Positions 29,467 to 40,861 of a DNA stretch of 64,000 bases are shown one piece after another. The notes beneath the pieces were generated by a model that did no database searches, was not told where the DNA came from, and saw only the letters and a program-made list of their open reading frames with translations. How positions within the stretch are numbered: position 1 is the first letter of the stretch; every line of letters starts with the position of its first letter. The stretch covers positions 9,424,001 to 9,488,000 of the forward strand of contig NC_091976.1 of NCBI RefSeq assembly GCF_036711975.1, in the 5' to 3' direction. The position numbers and the translations under genes are program-made. The stretch is from Onthophagus taurus. Its lineage: Eukaryota > Arthropoda > Insecta > Coleoptera > Scarabaeidae.

Positions 29467-32400
29467 TTTTAACAAAAGTTCATTATTATTTTTTTTACAA
29501 TTAATTTTATTTCCACGTTTAGTTTTATTTTTTCTTCGTGTCGTTTTTCTCGTTCCTGTTTGGGATGTATAAAAGTCCTGTTCTAAAATAAATGTCTCTT
29601 TTTTGTCGTCGAAATTTCGTGCGTGTCATTTCAAAAACCTGTTCCAAGCGTTCATTCCAATTTCACTTTAGTTTTCGTTGAATTTTTCGGGAAACTATTT
29701 TCCGATTGTCGTGAAACTTTCATAATCTTAACATTTTCTGGTCCTTCGAGCCGGATTCAGTTTACGATCGGTAAAATAATTTTCGAATAGTGTTACGCGA
29801 GTGTTCACCATCTTTCATTTCGGAAACGTGTTTCTTCAAATTTAAGTGTTCTTCATACGGTGAACTTAAATTGGAACTTCGTCTCTTCATTTCAAATTGG
29901 AAAAAAGGGGAGAAAGAAAGAAAAAATTAAATTGAATTCAACTTCGTATATTTTTTTTATTCTTCATTCCTCGGCGCTCCAAGGCCCCCGAAGAGCCCCT
30001 TCACGCCGAGTCTTCAAGGAGATTACATCCGTCCAGCGTCCTGGTTGGTGTCTTCGTCAGCACCAGGAGCATCGCCGTGCATACGTCGAGTGGATCCTCT
30101 AGGTTCTACGGATTGACAAAAAAAACGGTGACAATTTTCAATTTATTTAATTTCATTTCGCGTCGGAGTGTTAAAAATTAATTTTTTTTAAAAAAAAAAA
30201 ATACCTTTACAATTTCTTTGATTGACATTTTCGTTCGTTTATTTTTTTGTTAAAATGGCTCAACCAAGTAAAGACTTAGAATACATTTTCGAACGACAAA
30301 ATGAACTTTTCAGTTTCATTGCAAAGTCCGAGGATAATCTTCGAGAATTGCCGCATGCGCGTCGTACGGTCGGTTCAATTAATACGCGAGTTGAGCGTAT
30401 CATCGATAATTGGAATGAGTTCAAACAGAACCATTTATTACTAAATCAACACCGATCGGATTATTCGGAAACCATCTATTTTTCGGATGATTTATTCAGT
30501 TCGTGCGAGGAAAATTACACCAACGCGAAAGGTCTAATGTTGGACATGCTGAGCGACATCAGTAAAGCGGCAACTCGTTCGGAACCGGTTCAGGCAGCAC
30601 CAGAGGTCGTGATTCCTCATCAGCGACAGCTTCCGCGTATCAACTTACCTAAATTTAGCGGTCGTTGTGTTGATTGGACCCAGTTCCGCGATTTATTCGT
30701 TACCATGATAAAAAACGACACTTCATTAACTGACGTCGAGAAGTTCCAGTACTTGAAAATGAGTCTGGAAAAAGAACCGGCTAGATTAATTAAAAATTTA
30801 TCGGTAACACATGACAACTTCGATGTTGCATGGCAAATTTTGGAGGATCGGTATGATAATTTACGGGTGATAGTTGAAGCGCAACTTACCATTTTATTGT
30901 CTTCGAAATCTCTTCGCACGGATTCGTCTGAAGAGTTGAACAGCTTCATCGGCGAAATTAACGAATCCATCGGCGCGTTGGAAGCTCTGCAATGTCCGGT
31001 CGAACATTGGGATCTTGTCCTCATACACATCCTCGTTCGTAAACTCGACAGCGAGACGAGTAAAGAGTGGGAACGATCGATAAACAATCGAAAAATTTCA
31101 TCGACATTTAAAGAGTTTATGGATTTTCTTAACAACCGCGTATTGACACTTGAAGCGATCGAAAGACTTTCCACCAAAAAGAAAAGCTTTTCAGTTTCGT
31201 CTGGGTCTGCTCAAAAACCCAGCTCGTTTAAATCCCATAACGTGTCGGTGGCGGTACAGAAATGTTTTATTTGTAATGGTGACCATTCAATATTTCGATG
31301 CGATAATTTTCTTACAAAATCTCCGAAACAAAGGAGCGAATTCGTAATTCAAAATAAGCGGTGTTTTAATTGTCTCGGGAATCACTATCTTCCTGACTGT
31401 CGTGTAGCAACTCGATGCAAAACTTGTTCAAAACGTCATCACACCATTTTGCACGAATTTCCTCCTGAAAAATTAAATAAAAGTTGCAACTCAAATTCTA
31501 ACAAAAACAACGAATTTGTCGAAAGTAAAGTAAGCGTCCCTGGTACCTCAACGAGTCACCAGGTCAACACATTTCATCTCAGTTCCTCGGTTCTCCTAGC
31601 TACAGCTTTGGTGCGGGTAAAATCGGTTCGAGGTGATTCCCTTTTGGTTCGCGCCTTGATCGATCAAGGGTCGGAAGTTTCTTTCGTGAGCGAGGCTCTT
31701 GTGCAGCGTCTGTCGTTACCGCGCAAAGCCACATGCGTACCAATAAACGGCGTTGGATCAACACAAACGTGCGTTTCAAACGGTACAACGTCGGTTAATA
31801 TCATTTCCAAAAGTGACAACAACGTTTCCATCGTCGAAGAGACTCTCATATTACCAAAATTGACTTCCTACATACCGAAACAAGAACCAAAAACCATTCC
31901 GGTTGAAGTAAATTCTTTGGATTTAGCCGATCCAGAATTCTATTCGAATCGTCGAATTGATTTGATTCTCGGGGTGAAGTTTTATTCGCGAATTATTTTG
32001 AATAATATTCGGAAATTTAACAACGGTTTTTTGGTAGCTCAAGAGACTCTTTTCGGATGGATTCTTTTCGGTCACGTTTCTTTTCCAAGTGCAAATTCGG
32101 AACGGTTCGGTTTCCAATGTTCCGTTGATCGGGAGTTGTTAACCGCAATTCAAAAATTTTGGAAAATCGAGGACGACACTAATTCAACTCAAAAACTTGC
32201 CTCAGACGATCTTGAGTGCGAGAACCATTTTATAAACACTCATTCGCGAGACGTAAACGGACGTTTTGTAGTGCGGCTTCCGTTTAGACGACCTTCATCG
32301 GATCTCGGTTCATCGCGTCACGTCGCGGTTCGTTCTTTCGGTCGTATGGAGCAACGTTTCGCCGTTAACGAAAAACTTTTTCTAGCCTACCGTGATTTTA

Positions 32401-35400
32401 TGCACGAGTATTTGACACTAGGGCACATGAGTTTGGTGTCGTTAAACCCAAACAATACGAATTATTACCTTCCGCATCACGGTGTAGTACGCGAATCAAG
32501 TTCCACGACAAAACTCCGCGTAGTTTTCAACGGTTCAGCTGTTACGTCATCGGGCCTTTCCCTTAATGACTGCTTACACGTCGGGCCAAAACTGCAAGCC
32601 GAGCTAGTTGACGTTCTCCTCCGATGGAGACGTCATAAAATCGTGTTTTCGTGCGACATTGAAAAGATGTACCGTCAAATAAACGTTCATCCGAATGATC
32701 GATCTTTTCAAAGAATTGTTTGGCGCGATAGTTCGGATAAAGTAATAGAAAATTATGAACTTAACACTGTTACTTATGGGTTATCGTGTGCTCCGTTCTT
32801 GGCTATCCGGTGCCTGCACCATTTGGCTGATCAGCACTCCACAATTCAACCTTCCGGATCAGTGGCTCTGAAAAAAGACACGTACGTAGATGATATTTTG
32901 TCGGGCGCAGAGACCATTGAAGAAGTTAAAACTCTCATTAATCAAACAAACAGTATACTTACGGCGGGCGGTTTCCACGCGCGGAAATGGATTTCGAATC
33001 AAGCTTCTACGCTTGAAAATCTACCGCGCGATGACGTTTCCATGAACGATACCATAAAATTTGAAGACGAATCCGAATTTCCACGCGCATTGGGACTTCT
33101 GTGGAATAATAAAAAAGACGAGTTTTTATTTAATTTAAGTGTTACTCATACCGATGAAAATCTTACCAAGCGATCTGTTCTTTCATTCATCGCGAAACTT
33201 TTCGATCCCCTCGGTCTTCTTTCTCCGTTCATAATAACGGCAAAAATCTTCATGCAAGAATTGTGGGTGCTTGGTCTTGATTGGGACGATGAATTACCGG
33301 AAGATCTCGCGAAACGGTGGCAAAATTTTCAAAAAGACCTTCTAAACGTTACTACCATCAGCATTCCTCGATGGTTTGGCATCGATAACAATAAATCCAA
33401 CATTCAAATCCACGGTTTTTCTGATGCATCAACAAACGCATACGCGGCGGTTGCGTATATTCGGGTTGAAACCTTAGCGGAGGTGTTGATAAGTTCTAAA
33501 ACAAAAGTGGCTCCGTTAAAAGTTGTTTCGATTCCGCGCTTAGAACTGTGCGCGGCGGTAGTTCTATCTCGGTTGGTACATCGGATTCGATCTACGCTAG
33601 AATTCGAAAACTTTTCAACTTATCTGTGGACTGATTCCACTGTCGCTTTGTCATGGATACGCAGCCATCCCAACAGATGGAAAGATTTCGTGCGTAACCG
33701 TGTCATAGAGATTCAAGAACTATCACAAGCAAAGTGGTCTTACGTGCCTGGTTCCGATAATCCAGCTGACTTAGCTTCCCGTGGTGTGCCAATAAATAAA
33801 CTTCAACAGCAATCGATATGGTGGTCCGGTCCATCATGGCTTCAACTTCCCTCATCAGATTGGCCTTCGTTAAAAATTGCTGACTCAGTCGAAGCCGATC
33901 GTGAAATTAAAAGGACATCTTCTTCTCATCACATTGCGATTCAAACCTGGAATTTAAAAGAAAAATATTCTACATTAAACAAGCTTATTCGGGTCACTTC
34001 ATGGTGTTTCCGTTTTATAAATAAATCAAAAAATTCAAATGTTTCAGGTAATTTAACTCCAGAAGAACTCGAAAAATCTTTGTTGTTTTGGGTTAAAGAG
34101 GTTCAAAAAACCAGTTTTAGAGAAGAAATTCAAATTCTATTAACCGGAAAATCTATTTCAAAAAGTAGTTCGATCTATCGACTTACCCCTTTCATAGACG
34201 GCCATGGACTTCTACGAATTACAGGACGTCTACAATTTTCCGTTTTGAATTGGGACGAGAAACATCCTATGATTCTTCCCAAGGACGATCCCTTCACAAA
34301 ACTAATCATTGATGCTCATCATCGTCGAGTTCTTCATGGTGGAACTCAGCTTACATTATCTTCCATTCGTCGACGATTTTGGATTGTTGGTGGAAGATCT
34401 CCAGTCAGATCCTTCATACATCAATGCATCGTTTGTGCTCGTCAACGTGCAAAAACCAGTCAACAGATGATGGGTCAACTACCTCCGTCACGAGTAACCC
34501 CATCGAGACCGTTTCTCCACTCTGGGGTCGACTATGCTGGGCCATTTATTCTGAAAACACACAAAGGACGAGGTCACAAAACATATAAATCTTATTTAAT
34601 TCTATTTGTATGTCTAGTTTCATCAGCAATACATTTAGAGATTTCCACTGACTACACGACGAATGGATTCATTGCCGCATACAAACGATTCACCGGACGT
34701 CGTGGTCTTTGCCAGTGTTTGTATTCGGATTGTGGTACCAACCTTATTGGGGCAGATAGGGAACTACGATCCCTCTTCAGCTCCGCCTCCAAGGAGTGGA
34801 ATCATTTAATCAACGTCCTCAGCAACGATGGAACCCGTTGGAGATTCAACCCCCCTTCAGCACCCCATTTTGGAGGGAAGTGGGAAGCTGGAGTTCGCTC
34901 CGTAAAAACACATCTTCGGAAAATTATGGGTTCCACCGTTCTCACTTACGAGGAATTCACCACTGTCCTCATACAAATAGAAGCCGTCCTAAACTCCCGT
35001 CCTCTCTGTCCTGTTTCCAATGACCCTACTAATTTTGAATTTTTATGTCCAGCTCATTTCTTGATTGGGTCGTCGTTATCTGTGGTTCCAGAACCATCTC
35101 TATTGGATGAAACCATCTCACGTCTCAACCGTTACCAGTTCCTCCGACGTTTGATAGAAGAATTCTGGAAGCATTGGAAAGTATTTTATCTCCAATCTCT
35201 CCAAAACCGAAACAAGTGGCATCAAGAAAAGAACTTACCTAAAGTTGGTAGTCTCGTTCTTATCAAGGACGAACGGCTTCCCCCGTCCAAGTGGACCACT
35301 GCACGTGTCTTGGAACTTCACCCTGGGGCTGATAATCGTGTTAGAGTGGCTACAATAAAGACACCGACTACTACTCTAGTTCGACCAATAGTAAAATTAT

Positions 35401-35998
35401 GTTCATTACCTGGCTAAGATAATTTCCGAATTCATTTTTTTTTTTTTTTCTTCTTCTTCCAATTATTACTGTGTTTAATTTCATTGTATTTAATGCATTT
35501 ACATACAAAATATTGTTTTTTTTTTTTTTTTTGTGTTGACATCTTGAGCGTCTTCGTGAAGTTAGCTGTTTAGCCTGTTTAGCGTTGTCATGCTTTAGGA
35601 TACGTTCAGATATTCCGTTTTATTTTATTTTATTTTCAATTATTATACTTTTTTTTCGTTCATATTGAAATTTCTGTTTATTTCGTCCCGTCGTTGTTAG
35701 TGTTCATTGCCGTTACGGCAAGGCGGGCGGAATGTTAAAAAAGTTCATTATTATTTTTTTTACAATTAATTTTATTTCCACGTTTAGTTTTATTTTTTCT
35801 TCGTGTCGTTTTTCTCGTTCCTGTTTGGGATGTATAAAAGTCCTGTTCTAAAATAAATGTCTCTTTTTTGTCGTCGAAATTTCGTGCGTGTCATTTCAAA
35901 AACCTGTTCCAAGCGTTCATTCCAATTTCACTTTAGTTTTCGTTGAATTTTTCGGGAATCTATTTTCCGATTGTCGTGAAACTTTCATAATCTTAACA
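29467..35998 (+). mobile_element. BEL/Pao LTR retrotransposon, apparently intact
   Basis: The 5' LTR (29467-29733) and 3' LTR (35733-35998) differ at very few positions. Each has a TATAAAAG promoter box (gggatgtataaaagtcctg) and AATAAA signal, and ends in CTTAACA. The first bases of the 5' LTR are altered (TTTTAACA for TGTTAAAA) next to the inverted LTR. A primer-binding-type sequence, tggtccttcgagccggattc, starts near 29740. A purine-rich tract (aaggcgggcggaa) precedes the 3' LTR. A single long gag-pol frame lies between. It inserted into the MULE-YqaJ gene. No target duplication is evident. Confidence 0.9.
30255..35417 (+). CDS. BEL/Pao Gag-Pol polyprotein
   Basis: I place the start at ATG 30255 (MAQPSKDLEYI), giving ~1,720 residues without a break. 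Domains in order: Gag DUF1759-type region (about 130-290), two to three zinc knuckles (from about residue 335, CFICNGDHSIFRC and CFNCLGNHYLPDC), aspartic protease with DQGSEVSFV (about 470), RT with VVFNGSA and YVDDIL (about 877), RNase H/A17-type region (GFSDASTNAYAA, about 1055), HHCC integrase zinc finger (HGGTQL...CIVCAR, about 1360-1395), integrase core (VDYAGPF, SDCGTNL, PHFGGKWEAGVR) and a DUF5641-type C-terminus (VGSLVLIKDERLPPSKW). No env gene follows. Confidence 0.95.
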   Translation: MAQPSKDLEYIFERQNELFSFIAKSEDNLRELPHARRTVGSINTRVERIIDNWNEFKQNHLLLNQHRSDYSETIYFSDDLFSSCEENYTNAKGLMLDMLSDISKAATRSEPVQAAPEVVIPHQRQLPRINLPKFSGRCVDWTQFRDLFVTMIKNDTSLTDVEKFQYLKMSLEKEPARLIKNLSVTHDNFDVAWQILEDRYDNLRVIVEAQLTILLSSKSLRTDSSEELNSFIGEINESIGALEALQCPVEHWDLVLIHILVRKLDSETSKEWERSINNRKISSTFKEFMDFLNNRVLTLEAIERLSTKKKSFSVSSGSAQKPSSFKSHNVSVAVQKCFICNGDHSIFRCDNFLTKSPKQRSEFVIQNKRCFNCLGNHYLPDCRVATRCKTCSKRHHTILHEFPPEKLNKSCNSNSNKNNEFVESKVSVPGTSTSHQVNTFHLSSSVLLATALVRVKSVRGDSLLVRALIDQGSEVSFVSEALVQRLSLPRKATCVPINGVGSTQTCVSNGTTSVNIISKSDNNVSIVEETLILPKLTSYIPKQEPKTIPVEVNSLDLADPEFYSNRRIDLILGVKFYSRIILNNIRKFNNGFLVAQETLFGWILFGHVSFPSANSERFGFQCSVDRELLTAIQKFWKIEDDTNSTQKLASDDLECENHFINTHSRDVNGRFVVRLPFRRPSSDLGSSRHVAVRSFGRMEQRFAVNEKLFLAYRDFMHEYLTLGHMSLVSLNPNNTNYYLPHHGVVRESSSTTKLRVVFNGSAVTSSGLSLNDCLHVGPKLQAELVDVLLRWRRHKIVFSCDIEKMYRQINVHPNDRSFQRIVWRDSSDKVIENYELNTVTYGLSCAPFLAIRCLHHLADQHSTIQPSGSVALKKDTYVDDILSGAETIEEVKTLINQTNSILTAGGFHARKWISNQASTLENLPRDDVSMNDTIKFEDESEFPRALGLLWNNKKDEFLFNLSVTHTDENLTKRSVLSFIAKLFDPLGLLSPFIITAKIFMQELWVLGLDWDDELPEDLAKRWQNFQKDLLNVTTISIPRWFGIDNNKSNIQIHGFSDASTNAYAAVAYIRVETLAEVLISSKTKVAPLKVVSIPRLELCAAVVLSRLVHRIRSTLEFENFSTYLWTDSTVALSWIRSHPNRWKDFVRNRVIEIQELSQAKWSYVPGSDNPADLASRGVPINKLQQQSIWWSGPSWLQLPSSDWPSLKIADSVEADREIKRTSSSHHIAIQTWNLKEKYSTLNKLIRVTSWCFRFINKSKNSNVSGNLTPEELEKSLLFWVKEVQKTSFREEIQILLTGKSISKSSSIYRLTPFIDGHGLLRITGRLQFSVLNWDEKHPMILPKDDPFTKLIIDAHHRRVLHGGTQLTLSSIRRRFWIVGGRSPVRSFIHQCIVCARQRAKTSQQMMGQLPPSRVTPSRPFLHSGVDYAGPFILKTHKGRGHKTYKSYLILFVCLVSSAIHLEISTDYTTNGFIAAYKRFTGRRGLCQCLYSDCGTNLIGADRELRSLFSSASKEWNHLINVLSNDGTRWRFNPPSAPHFGGKWEAGVRSVKTHLRKIMGSTVLTYEEFTTVLIQIEAVLNSRPLCPVSNDPTNFEFLCPAHFLIGSSLSVVPEPSLLDETISRLNRYQFLRRLIEEFWKHWKVFYLQSLQNRNKWHQEKNLPKVGSLVLIKDERLPPSKWTTARVLELHPGADNRVRVATIKTPTTTLVRPIVKLCSLPG

Positions 35999-36185
35999 AT
36001 GTTTCTTTTTTTAATTGAGTACCCACTTTTCAGGTAAATTTCACCATAGAAGGATCCTATCAACTTAGGTGCAAACTTGCCGTAATTGTTTTTAATTATC
36101 GTGAACATTATATGAAGGATATAGTTGAAGGGATGGGGAAAAAATCGGTTATTATACAGCACAAAATTGTAAGAACAGGTATAAA

Positions 36186-37021
36186 ATGTTGGTAAATCGG
36201 CAAAACCAAAATACAAAAAGAAATAAGAGAAGAAGACCAGTTCCACAACAAGCAGACGCAGACTACGGAAATGTTGAAGAAATATCACAAGAAAAATTAG
36301 TTAGAAGACGAAAGGTGGTATTTAGATTGTTAAACAAAACAAGGGATGAAGTCAGGACAATTGAGGAAGATACCAGAGGCCAGCATACTAATCCAAATTG
36401 GAAATAACATAGATTATTTAGAATAATAGCTTCTAATTTTGGATTAGTTTGCAAGCGAAGGGTATCTACATCACCAAAGAACTTACTTAAAATTTTATTA
36501 GAAAATCCTTTTCGTGGGAACAAAGCGACTCGCTACGGTTGTCAATACGAAAATACCGCACTAAAAAATTTGAAGCTGTTACTGGTTTACATGTAGACAT
36601 TTGTGGTTTATATGTTGGTCAAGGGGGGTTCTTCTTTTTGGGTGTGAGTCCAGATAGTATAATCCACAGTAGGAATGCTATACTGGAAATAAAATGCCCG
36701 TATAATCTAAGAGATATGTCAGTAGAAGACGGGGTACAAGCCAAGAAAATTGATATGTTAGAATTAAGAAATGGTCAATTAAAATTAATAACACTACATA
36801 AGTATTACTACCAAATACAAGGGCAATTTCATGTTACAGAAAAGAAGAAATGTTGTTTTATGGTATGGAGCCCAGTAGAACCGCCGCACATAGAAGAAAT
36901 TGACAAAGATGATGATTTTTGGAATAGAAAAATGAAAGGTCATCTAGCAACTTTTTTTTCCAAACACTTCCTAGAGGAAGTAATAAAACAAACCCATATA
37001 AAATGCCAATACATTATGTAA
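36186..37021 (+). pseudogene. 3' part of the MULE-YqaJ gene (YqaJ nuclease domain)
   Basis: The frame from 36186 (basic N-terminal stretch, EISQEKLVRRRKVVFRLL) stops at about 36405. Homology resumes with FRIIASNFGLVCKRR and FRGNKATRYGCQYE, then shifts frame near 36540 into 36539-37021. The latter has the YqaJ exonuclease signature: GVSPDSII, ILEIKCPYN and YYYQIQGQFHVT (a D...E-x-K nuclease core with a glutamine). It continues the interrupted transposon gene from 27380-29137. Confidence 0.75.
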
Positions 37022-38093
37022 CCATAAAATTTGTTTCTAAGTGTTTTGTGTGAAACGGGCCGGAAAACTGAATTTTACGACCTCTCCAGCGGTTGGGAAA
37101 CCGACGTAGGCCGGCAAAATCTTTTTAATTACAACAATAACATTATAATGGTTGTTTAATAATTTTATTTAACTTTAATTTTTAAATAACGAACTGATTT
37201 TTCATTTTTAAGTTTCAAAAATTGTGTTACTATCGTCTCGCCGATGTAATTTTTCTCGATTTCTTTAACTATATCTGAATATTTATGACATTTTTCACCA
37301 ATAAAATTTTATGATCTTGAAAAACATGTGTGTATTGGTTATCATTTTTGATTATAGCAATATTATTGAATGAGTATTTAGTTGTAGGAATTATATGATT
37401 GATAGAGATAATAAGTTTTAGAAAAAATGTTTCTTATGATTATCTTTTTCGTATAATATATTAAAAACAAAAGTAAGAGAATAAAAGTACATATACATTT
37501 TTAATCGTAGTCGTATAATTATCAAATTATTCAAATTTTTAATACAAGAGAATGTAAAGGTTTAAAAAAAAATTTTTTTAGTTCAGGTGCATTGGATTAC
37601 GCGATAAAAACATTTAATATAATTATAGTAGACATTTCTTATGTGCTATCCTTTTTTGAACTTTCGTTTCTCTTTCAACGAATTTATTCCCACGAAACGG
37701 TCGAACAACCTTAAAGGACATGAATAGAAAGATTGCAATATGGAAATTGCAATATTGGTGGACGGTAAGTTAACGGTCAGTATACTCGAGCTAAGACGGA
37801 TTTAAAATTACTAGTTCAATTAGCAATTTGCAATTTGCAACCGATTCGTTGGCGCGTCAGTTCTACTACATACTAGTTATTGCTTATGCACGTGTTGTTT
37901 TTCGCTCCGTTTATATACGTATGCATGTGAATTTTATTAATTAATTTATTACACGTCTCAAAACGTTTCTATAATAGTGCGTGTTTTATTTATACAAGGT
38001 AAGAAGTTACTGTTTTTGTATAAAATTTGTAGATGCTCATGAATGTTTTCGTATAGTTTAGGCTCTGTGCTAAACTAAAGTACACTACCAAAA
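37022..38093. other. AT-rich flank of the Tigger-like gene
   Basis: I see no gene here. I looked for a left terminal repeat matching cagtggaacctcgattatcc and did not find one. Short palindromic AT tracts only. Confidence 0.45.
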
Positions 38094-39614
38094 ATGGATG
38101 CAAAGAGAAAGAAAATTGTTCTAACCATCGGAACAAAACTAAAGTTGATTGAACGTCACGAGAAAGGGGATACTGTTTCAAAGTTAGCTAAAGAATACAA
38201 TATTGGATTGCAAACTGTTCGAGATATTGTACGACAAAAAGAAAATCTCTTAAAATTCACTTCGCGGACCGATTCACTAAAAGGAACAGCACATCGTAAA
38301 TCAACAACACCCTCTACACTAGAAGAGTTAGACAATGCGGTATACCATTGGTTCAAACAAAAACGCACAGAAGGCCATCCAGTTAGAGGACCACTGTTAT
38401 TAAAGAAAGCACAATGGTTTCATCAAAAGATGAACATTCAAAAACCTTTTCAAGCATCACAGGGATGGTTACATCGATTCAAATTACGTCATGGAATACG
38501 GCAGCTTAATATTCAAGGTGAAAAATTAAGTTCCGATAAAAGCGCTGCAGAATCATATCTTATAGAATTTAAAAATTTAAATTTTTTAAATGAAAAAAAT
38601 GCTCCAAGTCACAAATCTAGTAAGGAACGTATAACATTAATGCCCTGTGCCAATGCTAGTGGAAGCCATAAATTACCACTGTTGTGCATAGGTAAATCAA
38701 AAAACCCAAGATCATTCAAGGAAACCGAAATGAAACATTTTCCTGTTTGTTATAAATATCAAACAAAGGCTTGGGTGAATCAAGACATTTTTAAAGCTTG
38801 GTTTTTTGAAGAATTTGTTCCTTCAGTTAAGAAACATTTGAAATCAAAACACTTACTCGAAAGAGCAATGCTCTTATTGGATAATGCTCCCTTACATCCA
38901 GAAGAACGTACATTACAAACGGCTGATGGTCAAATTTTTGTGCAGTATTTGCCTCCAAATGTTACGGCTTTATTACAGCCGATGGATCAAGGGGTAATAG
39001 AAGCTTGCAAGCGCCGCTTTAGAAAAATAATATTGCGGCTTCTTTTAGAAGCAGATTGCTCACTGAAAGAATTTTGGAAGAAATGGAACATCAAAGATGC
39101 CATATATGCGGCAGCAGAGAGTTGGGGTGATGTTCCAAATGTAACAATACAAAAATCTTGGTTCAAAGTTTGGCCACAACTTACAGAAAATTTCAGTTCC
39201 TCCAAAAATGAAGAATCTACTGTAGTGACGTCTAGGCAACTCTTGAATGGCATACAAAATGTTGTAGAATTTGAATTTGTAGACATAACCGACATTGAGG
39301 AATGGTTACACTGCGATAAAAACGAACCGGGTTATGAAGTTTTAAATGACACACAAATTGCAACAATTTCGGAACCTACAGCAACGGATGCCACCGATGA
39401 GGAGGATGAAGACGAAAACGTTTCTACACCTGAAAAAAAAGTTCCACCAGAAGCTGCACTCTCACATGTAGACGGGCCATTAAGTTTTTTAGATCAACAA
39501 AATGATACAGATCACATAGATGTTTTGAACTTGCGGAAAATTCGTTCCAACATATGTTTAAAACTTTACAATAAGAAGAAACAGCTCCAAATAACTGATT
39601 TCTTTAACCAATAA
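38094..39614 (+). CDS. pogo/Tigger-type transposase lacking the first catalytic Asp region
   Basis: A 506-residue frame. An N-terminal CENP-B/psq-type helix-turn-helix (KLIERHEKGDTVSKLAKEYNIGLQTV) and a second DNA-binding domain (LKKAQWFHQK, QGWLHRFKLRHGI) precede a DDE domain with SKERITLMPCANASG, LLLDNAPLHP (second Asp) and LLQPMDQGVIEACK (third Asp). Between LIEFKNLN and FLNEKNAPSHKSSKERI the usual NADETGLYW segment carrying the first Asp is absent, an in-frame loss of roughly 25 residues. The protein probably binds DNA but cannot catalyse transposition. It could be a dead copy or a domesticated factor. Confidence 0.8.
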   Translation: MDAKRKKIVLTIGTKLKLIERHEKGDTVSKLAKEYNIGLQTVRDIVRQKENLLKFTSRTDSLKGTAHRKSTTPSTLEELDNAVYHWFKQKRTEGHPVRGPLLLKKAQWFHQKMNIQKPFQASQGWLHRFKLRHGIRQLNIQGEKLSSDKSAAESYLIEFKNLNFLNEKNAPSHKSSKERITLMPCANASGSHKLPLLCIGKSKNPRSFKETEMKHFPVCYKYQTKAWVNQDIFKAWFFEEFVPSVKKHLKSKHLLERAMLLLDNAPLHPEERTLQTADGQIFVQYLPPNVTALLQPMDQGVIEACKRRFRKIILRLLLEADCSLKEFWKKWNIKDAIYAAAESWGDVPNVTIQKSWFKVWPQLTENFSSSKNEESTVVTSRQLLNGIQNVVEFEFVDITDIEEWLHCDKNEPGYEVLNDTQIATISEPTATDATDEEDEDENVSTPEKKVPPEAALSHVDGPLSFLDQQNDTDHIDVLNLRKIRSNICLKLYNKKKQLQITDFFNQ

Positions 39615-39768
39615 ATAAATTTGAAACATGTTGTTCAATTTATATTGTCTGTATATATGTACTCTATAGTTCCTGTTATTTTCATAATAAAGATTTAAAC
39701 ACTATTATATGCCTTTCATTTATCCGTGCATTTCAATTATCCAGCAACCCTCAACCGGTCATTAGACC

Positions 39769-39788
39769 GGATAATCGAGGTTCCACTG
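39769..39788 (-). repeat. Right terminal inverted repeat of the Tigger-like element
   Basis: The sequence ggataatcgaggttccactg is followed by TA, matching the pogo/Tigger terminus (cagtggaacctcgattatcc as reverse complement) and its TA target. The left partner was not found, so the element looks truncated on the left. Confidence 0.7.
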
Positions 39789-39963
39789 TATACGTAACGG
39801 TTAAAACATTGGCTTAGTGTTGTTATTGAATAATAAAAGAATTTTTTATTTATTAAGAACAAACTCTTAAGTAACTTGTTCGGTATGATTACCCTCAACT
39901 TCTTGGCAGTGGTACCATATTTGTAGTGTTTTCTCTCACACACGGCTTAACATGTGATGATCA

Positions 39964-40830
39964 ATGTTTTGGCAGAGGTCAATAATTTTTTGTTTTAAAT
40001 CCTCAATACTGTCCAGCGGTGGCTCCTCACAGCAAAGTTCCTTACAAAAATCTTGTCAGCATTCCGAAATAAGGTCACTTGAGGGAATGTTTGAAATTCT
40101 AAAGAATATTCAGGCTGAGATGAAAGGGTTGTCCAATAAATATGAGGAAGTTCTCCGTGCTGTTACCTTTTACGGTGAGAAGATTTCCGACTTCGAAATG
40201 AAAATTATCGATCTGGACAAAAAATTAAGGGAGTTGGATTCTGTGAGGGCTGAAAATATCGCCCTTAAATCTAGCTTGGGGGAGGTTTCAATGCGGCTTA
40301 AGCGGTTGGAGCAATATTCCAGGCGCAATAATTGAATTATCTCTGGCGTCCCAGAGGATGCCTCAGAATCGCTCACTGATGTTATCGGCTTGATTGGGGA
40401 TGCCGCCGGCTCTCCAGTTTCTTCCAGTGATATTGATGCCGTTCACCGTCTTCCTGCTGGAGGCACTCCGGCCCACAACTCTGCTTAATCTAAAGATCGT
40501 CAGCCCAATAACATTGTTGTCAGGTTCTTGTCGAGAATGATTCGTGGTCGTTTCTTGGGGGCTGCAAAAATTAAACAACGTGTCGGTTCGGATGGCGCTG
40601 ATGGTTCAAAAGCGTTGAGGGGTATTGCGATGGCGAGTTTGGGGAGCGGTATTTATGTTAACGAGCATTTAACTTCGGAAAATGCTAAACTTCTTCGCGA
40701 GGTGAAATTGGTGGCGGCGGAGAAACAGTACAAATTTGTGTGGTTCAAGGGTGACGTTATTCGAGTGCGTAAGTCCGAGCGATCTCATGCTGTGATCATC
40801 CGATCACTGCGCGATCTAAATAAACTGTAG
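39964..40830 (+). pseudogene. LINE ORF1 gene (host element of the Polinton insertion)
   Basis: The N-terminal frame (39964-40335) has a coiled coil (about residues 40-120, ending RLKRLEQYSRRN). A TGA, then IISGVPEDASESLTD and DIDAVHRLPAGG, another stop, and a C-terminal frame (40528-40830) with VVRFLSRMIRGRFL, GIYVNEHLT and YKFVWFKGDVIRVRKS follow. The order is that of a Jockey/CR1-type ORF1 RNA-binding protein. Two in-frame stops (about 40335 and 40485) disable it. ORF2 follows directly. Confidence 0.75.
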
Positions 40831-40861
40831 CTCCGTTTCTTTACGGTGTAGCGCTTTACAG

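Noticed and set aside
30620-31177. 185-codon minus-strand frame inside gag
   Set aside because: Antisense shadow of the BEL polyprotein.
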